From Polaromonas sp. (GTDB lineage: Bacteria; Pseudomonadota; Gammaproteobacteria; Burkholderiales; Burkholderiaceae_C): DNA of 64,000 nucleotides. The position numbers and the translations under genes were made by a program. Of this stretch, positions 57,270-64,000 are shown piece by piece. The stretch covers positions 124,001-188,000 of the forward strand of contig NZ_JAQSDA010000027.1 in assembly GCF_029945685.1 (NCBI RefSeq). The letters run 5' to 3'. Positions within the stretch are counted from its first letter, which is position 1; the number at the start of each line of letters is the position of its first letter. The notes beneath the pieces were generated by a model. It made no database searches. It worked only from the letters and a program-made list of their open reading frames with translations, and was not told the DNA's origin.

Positions 57270-58247
57270 ATGGAAATCTTCGACTACGACAATATCCTGC
57301 TGCTGCCGCGCAAATGCCGCGTGGAAAGCCGCTCCGAATGCGACGCCGGCGTCACGCTGGGCAACCGCCGCTTTCGCATCCCGGTGGTGCCGGCCAACAT
57401 GAAAACGGTGATCGACGAATCGATCAGCGTGTGGATGGCGCAAAACGGCTATTTTTACGTGATGCACCGCTTCGACCTCGACAACCTCGCGTTTGTCAGA
57501 AGCATGGCGGCCCGCGGCCTGTACGCATCGATCTCGCTGGGCGTCAAACAAGCCGACTACGACACGGTGGACCGGCTGGTGGCCGAAGGCCTGGCGCCCG
57601 ACTACATCACCATCGACATCGCCCACGGCCACGCCGACACGGTGCAGCGCATGGTGGCTTACCTGAAGGAAAAACTGCCCGCATCGTTCGTGATTGCGGG
57701 CAACGTGGCCACGCCCGAAGCGGTGATTGACCTGGAGAACTGGGGCGCGGACGCCACCAAGGTCGGCATCGGCCCCGGCAAGGTCTGCATCACCAAGATG
57801 AAAACCGGCTTTGGCACCGGCGGCTGGCAGCTCTCGGCGCTCAAGTGGTGCGCGCGCGTGGCGACCAAACCCATCATTGCCGACGGCGGCATCCGCGAAC
57901 ACGGCGACATCGCCAAGTCGATCCGTTTCGGCGCCACCATGGTGATGATCGGCTCCATGCTGGCGGGCCTGGAAGAAAGCCCCGGCAAAACCGTGGAGGT
58001 CGATGGCCGGCTGTTCAAGGAGTATTACGGCAGCGCCTCGGACTTCAACAAGGGCGAGTACAAACACGTCGAAGGCAAACGCATCCTCGAGCCGGTCAAG
58101 GGCAGTCTCAAGGACACGCTGCGCGAGATGGAGGAAGACGTGCAGAGCGCCATCAGTTATTCGGGCGGCACCAAACTGATGGACATCCGCAAGGTCAACT
58201 ACGTGATTCTGGGTGGCGACAACGCCGGCGAACACCTGCTGATGTGA
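57270..58247 (+). CDS. guaC: GMP reductase
   Basis: 325 residues of the IMPDH/GMPR fold. It reduces GMP to IMP and ammonia with NADPH, recycling guanine nucleotides. The catalytic C173 lies in [14 protein letters not shown]; the phosphate-binding block is [32 protein letters not shown], and [20 protein letters not shown] forms the mobile flap. No CBS domains are present, separating it from IMP dehydrogenase. The ATG at 57270 is used rather than an in-frame TTG nine bases upstream. A hairpin with a T run precedes the gene and may regulate it. Confidence 0.94.
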   Translation: MEIFDYDNILLLPRKCRVESRSECDAGVTLGNRRFRIPVVPANMKTVIDESISVWMAQNGYFYVMHRFDLDNLAFVRSMAARGLYASISLGVKQADYDTVDRLVAEGLAPDYITIDIAHGHADTVQRMVAYLKEKLPASFVIAGNVATPEAVIDLENWGADATKVGIGPGKVCITKMKTGFGTGGWQLSALKWCARVATKPIIADGGIREHGDIAKSIRFGATMVMIGSMLAGLEESPGKTVEVDGRLFKEYYGSASDFNKGEYKHVEGKRILEPVKGSLKDTLREMEEDVQSAISYSGGTKLMDIRKVNYVILGGDNAGEHLLM

Positions 58248-58251
58248 GCTT

Positions 58252-59121
58252 TCAGGTGGCCGTGGCCGCCAGCAGCTGCAGCGCCAGCTGGTGCAGCCGG
58301 TGGCCGGGCTGCACCAGCGCCTCGACGATGCTGAAATGGTTCAGGCCCAGCAGGGCTTCGCGCACCGGCACCACGCGCGGCCCCCAGGCCTTCTCGATCA
58401 GCGCGTTGTGGCGCAGAAATTCTTCGCTTTCATCGGCGCCGGCCACGGTATAAAGCACACCCTGTTTGGGCGCCGGCAGCCAGGCCGGGCTGGCCTGCAC
58501 GACCTGCGCGGGCGTGAGTTGCAGCGCGTCTTTGAGGAAGGGCGTGTGCATGACGGAGTCGAGCTCGTACAGGCCCGAAATCGACAGCGCGTTTTTCACC
58601 AGGTCGGCCGGCAGGTCCCTGGCATGCACCGGCCACAGGCAGGCCAGCAGCATGGCCGCGAGGTGGCCGCCCGCCGAATGCCCGATCACCGTGATGCGTT
58701 TCGGATCGCCGCCGAAACGCGCCACGTTGCGGTACGTCCAGGCCAGCGCCCTGACCATTTGCAGCGTGATCTCCGGAATCGTCACCGCCGGGCACAGGTC
58801 GTAATTGGGAACCACCACACAGGCGCCCGCCGCCGTGAAAGCCGGCGCCACAAACGAATGCTCGGACTTGTCGAGTGAACGCCAGTAGCCGCCGTGCACA
58901 AACACCAGCACCGGTGCGCCGCCCGGCGTGGCCCGGGCCGCAGGAAACACATCGAGTTTCTCGCCGGCGCTCGCGCCGTAAGCCAGGTCCAGCGTACAGG
59001 GCTGGCTGCTGCGCGCCTGCGCCGACAGCTGCGCCCAGCGGCTGAAATGCGCTGCGTGTTCGGGTACCAGCGCGCGGTTGTTGTACATGCTGTCCAGCCA
59101 GGCGGGATCGGGTCGGGTCAT
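58252..59121 (-). CDS. Alpha/beta hydrolase, kynurenine formamidase-like
   Basis: 289 residues. Oxyanion motif HGGYWRSLDKSEHSF (about residue 75), nucleophile elbow GHSAGGHLAAMLL (Ser near 146), acidic residue in AGADESEEF and His in LGLNHFSIVEAL. HGGYW plus this spacing is typical of the formamidase/carboxylesterase group seen in aromatic and amide catabolism. It is convergent with guaC and divergent from a GntR gene, with the shared 139-base spacer carrying a CTGTATACAG palindrome. Its substrate may belong to the pathway on the other side. Confidence 0.87.
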   Translation of the reverse strand: MTRPDPAWLDSMYNNRALVPEHAAHFSRWAQLSAQARSSQPCTLDLAYGASAGEKLDVFPAARATPGGAPVLVFVHGGYWRSLDKSEHSFVAPAFTAAGACVVVPNYDLCPAVTIPEITLQMVRALAWTYRNVARFGGDPKRITVIGHSAGGHLAAMLLACLWPVHARDLPADLVKNALSISGLYELDSVMHTPFLKDALQLTPAQVVQASPAWLPAPKQGVLYTVAGADESEEFLRHNALIEKAWGPRVVPVREALLGLNHFSIVEALVQPGHRLHQLALQLLAATAT

Positions 59122-59240
59122 GAGGTCTCCTGAAGAATCGGTACAAAGAACTTGTTCTGGTTCGTCATCTTGGCACAGTCGGACGAAGCCAACAGGTCCT
59201 CGGGTAAACCCGCTTCAGCTTGATCGTCAATCATCGTATT

Positions 59241-59250
59241 CTGTATACAG
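59241..59250. promoter_or_regulatory. GntR/FadR-type palindrome
   Basis: CTGTATACAG, a perfect 10-bp palindrome 11 bases before the regulator start codon, close to the TNGTATACNA pattern bound by FadR/VanR-type GntR proteins. It probably controls the divergent hydrolase gene, the regulator and the downstream operon. Confidence 0.65.
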
Positions 59251-59260
59251 AGTTAACGCC

Positions 59261-59953
59261 ATGACATCCCAGCTCATCAAAATCGAATCCAGCCCCGACC
59301 TGGTGGACCAGGTCTACCGAAGCCTGCTCGACGCGATCAGCGAGGGTTCGCTGGCGCCGGGCGCCCGCATCACGCAGGAAGACATCGCCGAGCAGCTGGC
59401 AGTATCGCGCCAGCCGGTGCTACAGGCCTTGCGGCTGCTGAAAAAAGACGGCTTTGTGCTCGATGCCCCCGGCCGCGGCGTGCTGGTCGCGCCCCTGGAC
59501 GTGGGTTGGCTGATGCAGGTCTACCAGGTGCGCAGCGCGCTCGATGCACTGGCCGCCCGGCTGGCCGCGCGCGCCCGTTTCCAGGTCGCCCCGGCGTTGA
59601 TCAGCCAGGGGCGCGCCGCCGCACGCAGCCATGATGTCAAGGCCATGATGGCCGCCGACGCCGCCTTTCACGGCGCCATTTACGCAGCCTCCGGCAACCC
59701 ACTGATCGCCCAGAGCGCTCAGCTGCACTGGCACCACATCCGCCGCGCCATGGGCGCGGTGCTGCAGGTGTCCACCATGCGCGAATCGATCTGGGACGAA
59801 CACGAGGCCATCGCGCTGGCCATCGGCGCCGGCGATGAGGCCTCCGCCGAAAACCTGATCCGCCAGCACGGTGAAGACGCCAGCCACAACCTCTCGGGCC
59901 TGCTGTCCAGCGCCCTGCACCCGACGCCCCCGTCCACCGCCCTGCCCGCCTGA
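59261..59953 (+). CDS. GntR-family regulator, FadR/FCD subgroup
   Basis: 230 residues. N-terminal winged helix LVDQVYRSLLDAISEGSLAPGARITQEDIAEQLAVSRQPVLQALRLLKKDGFVLDAPGRGVLVAPL, then an all-helical FCD effector domain (about 85-215) with metal/ligand positions in ADAAFHGAIYAASGN and WDEHEAIALAIGAGD. Such proteins respond to carboxylate intermediates. It leads a cluster of an oxygenase, a dehydrogenase and a reductase, and would respond to a pathway intermediate. ATG 59261 follows the operator directly. Confidence 0.92.
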   Translation: MTSQLIKIESSPDLVDQVYRSLLDAISEGSLAPGARITQEDIAEQLAVSRQPVLQALRLLKKDGFVLDAPGRGVLVAPLDVGWLMQVYQVRSALDALAARLAARARFQVAPALISQGRAAARSHDVKAMMAADAAFHGAIYAASGNPLIAQSAQLHWHHIRRAMGAVLQVSTMRESIWDEHEAIALAIGAGDEASAENLIRQHGEDASHNLSGLLSSALHPTPPSTALPA

Positions 59954-59989
59954 AAACCACCGCCTGCCCACTACCTCAAGGAGACCCCC

Positions 59990-60871
59990 ATGAACCTGAC
60001 CGCTGAACAACTCGCCCAATTCGACCGCGAGGGTTATCTGTTTTTCCCCGGCCTGTTCACCCCGGAGGAAACGCAGGTGCTCAATGACGCCGTGCCCGAA
60101 CTCTACAGCCGGCGCGAGGACTACAACGTGCGCGAAAAAGGCAAGGACGCAGTGCGCACCAACTTCGCGGCCCACATGTACAGCGAGCCTTTTGCCAAAC
60201 TGGGCCGGCATCCGCGCATGATCGAGCCGGTGCAGGAGTTGCTGGGTGAGCAGCTGTACATGCACCAGTTCAAGATCAACGGCAAGATGGCTTTTGAAGG
60301 TGACGTCTGGCAGTGGCACCAGGACTATGGCACCTGGCTCAACGACGACATGATGCCGACCGAGCGCGCGATGAACGTGGCGATTTTTCTCGACGACGTG
60401 ACCGAACACAACGGCCCGCTGATGTTCATTCCCGGCAGCCACAAAAAAGGCGTGGTGGATGCCAAGCACGACCTGACCACCACCAGCTACCCGCTGTGGA
60501 CGGTGGACAACGACCTGATCCGCCAGCTGGTGCAGCGCGCCGGCGGCAAGCAGGGCGGCATCGTCAGCCCGAAAGGCCCGGCCGGTTCCATGATTCTTTT
60601 CCATTCCTGCCTGGTGCATGCCTCGGGCAGCAACCTGTCACCCTTCAACCGCGTCAGCGTCTACCTGAGCCTGTGTGCGGTCAGCAACCACATCCGCCGC
60701 CACAAGCGCCCGGAGTACATCGCGCACCGCGACTTCACACCCATCGAATGCCTGCCCGACGACTGCCTGCTGAAAGACTACCCGGTGGACCTGCCCTGGA
60801 AAGACGGCGTGCCGGCGACCGCGCTGCAGACCTCGATGGAAGAAATCGTGCCGGAGCGCAAGGCCGCCTGA
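59990..60871 (+). CDS. Phytanoyl-CoA dioxygenase-family Fe(II)/2-oxoglutarate oxygenase
   Basis: 293 residues with AAGGAGA before the ATG. The facial triad is H110-x-D112 (WQWHQDYGTW) and H210 (LVHASGSN), with R221 (FNRVSVYLSL) as probable 2-oxoglutarate anchor. MNVAIFLDDVTEHNGPLMFIPGSHKKG is typical of the PhyH family, which includes ectoine and proline hydroxylases. It hydroxylates a small molecule while converting 2-oxoglutarate to succinate; substrate not known. It follows a GntR regulator by 36 bases. Confidence 0.9.
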   Translation: MNLTAEQLAQFDREGYLFFPGLFTPEETQVLNDAVPELYSRREDYNVREKGKDAVRTNFAAHMYSEPFAKLGRHPRMIEPVQELLGEQLYMHQFKINGKMAFEGDVWQWHQDYGTWLNDDMMPTERAMNVAIFLDDVTEHNGPLMFIPGSHKKGVVDAKHDLTTTSYPLWTVDNDLIRQLVQRAGGKQGGIVSPKGPAGSMILFHSCLVHASGSNLSPFNRVSVYLSLCAVSNHIRRHKRPEYIAHRDFTPIECLPDDCLLKDYPVDLPWKDGVPATALQTSMEEIVPERKAA

Positions 60872-60896
60872 ACACCGAATCGACGCCAGCGCCTCA

Positions 60897-61037
60897 GGTA
60901 CTTCCGGAAATTCAGAATTTCGGGATGAAGTGCGAGGCGCCCGGAGCACAGCAACCGGAATGTACTTCCTGTACATGAGGATTGCGAGCACCGCGCAACG
61001 ACGCAATTCGCCCGAAAAATGGATTTACGGAAGTACC
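60897..61037. repeat. Long imperfect inverted-repeat element between the oxygenase and SAF-domain genes
   Basis: 141 bp. The ends are GGTACTTCCG (60897-60906) and CGGAAGTACC (61028-61037), perfect complements; pairing continues imperfectly inwards to a central ATGTAC-TTCCT-GTACAT. It contains GGCGCCCGGAGCACAGCAACC and GAGGATTGCGAGCACCGCG, blocks that I recall as recurrent between genes in other proteobacteria. The right end supplies GGAAG, the ribosome binding site of the next gene. Confidence 0.65.
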
Positions 61038-61039
61038 CA

Positions 61040-62398
61040 ATGAATTTATACACAAAACTCCAGCAACGCGCGGCAGACAACAAACCCATCCGCATCGGCC
61101 TGATAGGCGCCGGCAAGTTCGGCTCCATGTACCTGGCGCAGATCCCGAAAACCCCCGGCGTGCACCTGGTCGCGATTGCCGACCTGTCGCCAGTCGCCGC
61201 CCGCACCAACCTTGCGCGTGTGGGATGGAATCCAGCCCTAACCCAGGCCGAATCAGCGCAAGCAGCTATCAAAACAGGAGCAACCTGGATCACCGACGAC
61301 TGGAACGCGGTGGTCACGCATCCCCAGATCGACATCATCGTGGAGTGCACAGGCAACCCGGTCGCCGCGGTCGAACACTGCCTGCAGGCGTTTGCACACG
61401 GCAAGCATGTGGTCAACGTCACGGTGGAGGCCGACGCCTTCTGCGGCCCGCTGCTGGCGCGCAAGGCGGCGGACGCCGGCGTCGTGTATTCGCTGGCTTT
61501 CGGTGACCAGCCGGCCCTGATCTGCGACCTGGTGGACTGGGCGCGCACCTGCGGTTTTCCGGTGGTGGCGGCGGGCCGCGGCCACAAATGGCTGCCGCAT
61601 TTTTCCGAATCGACACCCGAGACGGTCTGGGGCAACTACGGCCTCACGCCCGAGCAGGCCGAACGCGGCGGGCTCAACCCGAAAATGTTCAACAGCTTTC
61701 TCGATGGCTCCAAACCCTCGATCGAATCAACCGCCGTGGCCAACGCCACCGGCCTGACGGTGCCCAGCAACGGCCTGCTCTACCCGCCGGCCAGCGTCGA
61801 GGACATTCCCTTTGTCACGCGACCGATTTCCGAAGGCGGCGTGCTCGAGCGCAAGGGCATGGTGGAAGTGATCTCCTCGCTGGAAGCCAATGGCCGCAAG
61901 ATTCCCTATGACATCCGCATGGGCGTCTGGGTCACGGTCGAGGCCGAGACCGACTACATCAAGAACTGCTTCGAGGAATACAACGCGCACACAGACCCGA
62001 GCGGGCGTTATTTCACGCTGTACAAGCGCTGGCATCTGATCGGGCTTGAAGTGGGCGTGTCAGTGGCCAGCGTGGCGCTGCGCGGCGAGCCGACCGGTGT
62101 GGCCACCTGCTGGAATGCCGACGTGGTGGCCACCGCCAAGCGTGACCTCAAGCCCGGCGAGATGCTGGACGGCGAAGGCGGCTACACCGTCTGGGGCAAG
62201 CTGCTGCCGGCCGACACCTCGGTGAAGATGGGCGGGCTGCCGCTGGGCCTGGCGCACAACGTCAAGGTCGTGCGCGCCGTGAAGAAAGGCCAGAGCCTGA
62301 GCTGGGCCGATGTGGCCATGGACACCTCCACCGCTGCGTACAAGGTGCGCAACGAGATGGAAACCATGTTCTCGCCGGCCGTGAAGAAAGCTGCCTGA
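61040..62398 (+). CDS. NAD(P)-dependent oxidoreductase with C-terminal SAF domain (homoserine dehydrogenase-like)
   Basis: 452 residues from ATG 61040, placed six bases after GGAAG. A Rossmann domain opens with IRIGLIGAGKFGSMYLAQI (residues 17-35), then a dehydrogenase-like middle (IDIIVECTGNPVAAVEHCL, VNVTVEADAFCGPLLARKA) and a C-terminal SAF domain (about 355-450; DVVATAKRDLKPGEMLDGEGG). Proteins with this layout occur in sugar and hydroxy acid catabolism, but I cannot assign a reaction. A 26-bp interspersed element at 61256 encodes AQAAIKTGA. It lies between an oxygenase and a GarR-like reductase. Confidence 0.85.
   Translation: MNLYTKLQQRAADNKPIRIGLIGAGKFGSMYLAQIPKTPGVHLVAIADLSPVAARTNLARVGWNPALTQAESAQAAIKTGATWITDDWNAVVTHPQIDIIVECTGNPVAAVEHCLQAFAHGKHVVNVTVEADAFCGPLLARKAADAGVVYSLAFGDQPALICDLVDWARTCGFPVVAAGRGHKWLPHFSESTPETVWGNYGLTPEQAERGGLNPKMFNSFLDGSKPSIESTAVANATGLTVPSNGLLYPPASVEDIPFVTRPISEGGVLERKGMVEVISSLEANGRKIPYDIRMGVWVTVEAETDYIKNCFEEYNAHTDPSGRYFTLYKRWHLIGLEVGVSVASVALRGEPTGVATCWNADVVATAKRDLKPGEMLDGEGGYTVWGKLLPADTSVKMGGLPLGLAHNVKVVRAVKKGQSLSWADVAMDTSTAAYKVRNEMETMFSPAVKKAA
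61256..61281 (+). repeat. 26-bp interspersed element, copy 12 (inside SAF-domain gene)
   Basis: Reads GCGC-AAGC-AGCTAT-CAAAACA-GGAGC, identical to the copy at 56910. Here the frame starts at its first base (AQAAIKTGA). Confidence 0.75.
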
Positions 62399-62457
62399 CA
62401 GCCTTTTTTCTGCCGTGTGCCGCATGATGGTGGCCACCCCACAGCCCGGAACATTTC

Positions 62458-63354
62458 ATGAGCACCAGCAGCAAGACAGTCATCCCCCGCATCGCCTTTC
62501 TGGGCACCGGCAGCATGGGCCTGCCCATGGCCAGGCGCCTGTGTGAGGCCGGCCATGCCCTGCAGGTGTGGAACCGCACGCCGGCCAAGGCCGCTTCACT
62601 GACGGCACTGGGTGCGACCGTTCATGCACAGGCCAGCGCAGCGGTTTCGGGGGCCGACATCGTCGTCGGCATGCTGGAAAACGGCGTCGTGGTCGAAGAC
62701 GTCCTGTTCGCGCAGGGCGTCGCCGGCGCGATGAAGCCGGGCGCGCTGTTCATCGACATGGCCTCGATCAAGCCGCGCGAGGCACGCGACCACGCGGCGC
62801 GTCTGGGCGCGCTCGGTGTCGCCCATCTCGATGCGCCGGTCTCCGGCGGCACGGGTGGCGCCGACAGTGGCACGCTGGTGATCATGGTGGGCGGCAAGGC
62901 GGCGGATTTTGAACGCGCGTTGCCGGTGCTCCAGGTGTTCGGGCGCGCCACCCATGTGGGCTCCCATGGTGCGGGCCAGTTGACGAAGCTGGCCAACCAG
63001 ATGATTGTCGGCATCACGATAGGCGCCGTGGCCGAGGCCCTGCTGTTTGCCACCAAGGGCGGTGCCGACATGGCCAAGGTCCGGGAAGCCATCACCGGCG
63101 GTTTTGCCGACAGCCGCATCCTGCAGGTGCACGGCCAGCGCATGGTCGAGCGCGACTTCACCTCGCGTGCCCGGCTGGCCATCCAGCTCAAGGACATGCG
63201 CAATGCGCTGGCCACCGCCGAAGAAATCGGCTTCGAGGCGCCGGTGACCACACTGTTCGAGCAGCTTTACGCCGACGGCATCGAACACGGCCTCGGCGAG
63301 CTGGACCACTCGGGCCTGTTTGTCGAGCTGGCCAGCCGCAACGGCATGAGTTGA
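62458..63354 (+). CDS. Beta-hydroxyacid dehydrogenase (tartronate semialdehyde/3-hydroxyisobutyrate type)
   Basis: 298 residues. NAD(P)-binding start IAFLGTGSMGLPMARRL, substrate block DAPVSGGTGGADSGTLVIMVGG, and catalytic K177 in GAGQLTKLANQ, the signature of GarR/GlxR and 3-hydroxyisobutyrate dehydrogenases. It reduces or oxidises a short beta-hydroxy acid or semialdehyde. Last gene of the GntR-oxygenase-SAF cluster, 59 bases behind the SAF gene. A strong terminator follows. 2-hydroxy-3-oxopropionate reductase is the usual automatic name, but substrate here is not established. Confidence 0.9.
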   Translation: MSTSSKTVIPRIAFLGTGSMGLPMARRLCEAGHALQVWNRTPAKAASLTALGATVHAQASAAVSGADIVVGMLENGVVVEDVLFAQGVAGAMKPGALFIDMASIKPREARDHAARLGALGVAHLDAPVSGGTGGADSGTLVIMVGGKAADFERALPVLQVFGRATHVGSHGAGQLTKLANQMIVGITIGAVAEALLFATKGGADMAKVREAITGGFADSRILQVHGQRMVERDFTSRARLAIQLKDMRNALATAEEIGFEAPVTTLFEQLYADGIEHGLGELDHSGLFVELASRNGMS

Positions 63355-63381
63355 AACACGGCAACATCCTGATCACCCATG

Positions 63382-63410
63382 AAAAAAGGCCCGCAGAGCG
63401 GGCCTTTTTT
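63382..63410. terminator. Bidirectional terminator between the GarR-like and RNA helicase genes
   Basis: AAAAAAGGCCCGC-AGA-GCGGGCCTTTTTT: a seven-base-pair GC stem with A and T runs on both sides, serving both convergent genes. Confidence 0.9.
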
Positions 63411-63426
63411 GTTGTCAGCGCAAAAA

Positions 63427-64000
63427 TCAACGTGCAGGGCGTGCCGGACGCTTGTGGGCGTCACGTGGAACAAACACCTTGCCGGCGGGTTTGGCAAACG
63501 CCGGTTTGCGGTCAGAGAAATCACCGCGGGGGGCCGATGCAAAACCTTCCGCACGGCCGCCGAAGCTGCGCTCGCCGCCACGCTCGTCGCGCTGGGCAAA
63601 ACCGCCGTTGTTGTTGTTGCCGAAGCTGCGGTCATCACGGCGCGGGCCGCGGTTGTCACGGTCGTTGAAGGCGCCGCCACCAGCCGGTGCCTGAAAAGGC
63701 GCACGGTCGTTGCGGTTGTTGGAGAAACCGCCGCGGTCGCCACCACGGTCATCACGGTTGCCGCCGAAACCACCACGGTCAGCGCCGAAGGCAGGCTTCT
63801 TGCCAGCATAACCACCGCCAGCGCCACCACCGAAACCACCCGAAGGGGCACGGTCGTTGCTGAAACGGCCGCCACCGCCGCCGCCGAAGCTGCGGGGACC
63901 ACCGCGGTCATTGCGGTCACCCCCGAAATTGCCGCGCGGACGATCGGAGGTCGGCGCAAAACGCTGCTGTGGCTCCAGACCGGCGATCACGCTGGGCTTG
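63427..64000 (-). CDS. DEAD-box RNA helicase, RGG-rich C-terminal tail (5' part outside window)
   Basis: Partial; the minus-strand frame is open to the window end. The visible part begins KPSVIAGLEPQQRFAPTSDRPRG and continues as low-complexity Gly/Arg/Asn/Asp repeats (GGDRNDRGG, RGGFGGNRDDRGG, GGFSNNRNDRAPF) and ends in a basic tail (VFVPRDAHKRPARPAR). The GLEP block and RGG tail match RhlE-type helicases of Comamonadaceae as I know them; the tail binds RNA and may drive condensation. The helicase core is not in the window, so the family call is inferred. Confidence 0.72.
   Translation of the reverse strand, partial: KPSVIAGLEPQQRFAPTSDRPRGNFGGDRNDRGGPRSFGGGGGGRFSNDRAPSGGFGGGAGGGYAGKKPAFGADRGGFGGNRDDRGGDRGGFSNNRNDRAPFQAPAGGGAFNDRDNRGPRRDDRSFGNNNNGGFAQRDERGGERSFGGRAEGFASAPRGDFSDRKPAFAKPAGKVFVPRDAHKRPARPAR

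Overview
The window is about 64 kb of GC-rich chromosome from a betaproteobacterium of the order Burkholderiales, most likely Comamonadaceae (Polaromonas/Rhodoferax/Variovorax-like). This is judged from protein family content: Bug-type tricarboxylate receptors, BPSS1780 and DUF2782 proteins, a split sen cluster and FolE2. It is also judged from three kinds of interspersed repeat. I see no rRNA, tRNA, CRISPR array, complete insertion sequence or prophage. Most of the window is ordinary core or transport metabolism, with a few accessory islands.

Layout. 1-4.4 kb: enolase 3' end, ftsB, a small P-loop protein, hslO, a gamma-carbonic anhydrase-like protein, a DUF455 ferritin-like protein, then a gene-poor stretch. 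4.4-10 kb: a cyclopropane fatty acid synthase-like methyltransferase, two orphan Bug receptors flanking xerD, and an AEC carrier. 10.1-13.6 kb: a tungstate-type ABC operon (tupBCA) with a divergent ModE-like/PBP-like regulator. 14.2-19.7 kb: selenoneine genes senA, senB and selD(senC), with a stand-alone FimL/ChpA-N-terminus-like gene between senA and senB and a decayed copy of the senB start left beside senA. 19.9-25 kb: a TRAP system (dctQ, dctM) convergent with two tandem TakP-like binding proteins. 25.1-29.1 kb: xseB-ispA-dxs-folE2 operon on the minus strand. 29.3-35.6 kb: Rieske oxygenase, EamA exporter, sulfurtransferase, orphan PAS/GAF histidine kinase, hemerythrin-like protein.

36-42.2 kb: a LacI-family regulator and a six-gene operon: ABC importer of the polar-amino-acid type (two permeases, binding protein, ATPase), PfkB sugar-acid kinase, 2-hydroxyacid dehydrogenase. 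Both regulator and operon are preceded by a 14-bp palindrome; the operon copy is identical to the operator known for PtxS, the 2-ketogluconate repressor. I infer a 2-ketogluconate (or close sugar-acid) uptake and catabolism unit with an unusual transporter. 42.4-45.1 kb: three overlooked small ORFs, a ZIP transporter, a dienelactone hydrolase-like protein. 45.2-51.5 kb: polA, a MITE-like element, DUF2782 protein, thrB, BPSS1780 and FecR-domain proteins. 51.5-58.2 kb: IclR regulator and orphan branched-chain-type binding protein, uvrD, a CxxC periplasmic protein, guaC. 58.2-63.4 kb: a regulated set of hydrolase, GntR regulator, Fe/2-oxoglutarate oxygenase, SAF-domain oxidoreductase and beta-hydroxyacid dehydrogenase that looks like an uncharacterised catabolic pathway. 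The right edge is the RGG-rich tail of a DEAD-box RNA helicase.

Two features run through the whole window. One is a 26-bp element (GCGC-N4-AGCTAT-N7-ATAGC) found at least 13 times, both between genes and inside coding frames. The other is a GC-rich palindromic element (three copies) at gene ends, where it probably works as a terminator.
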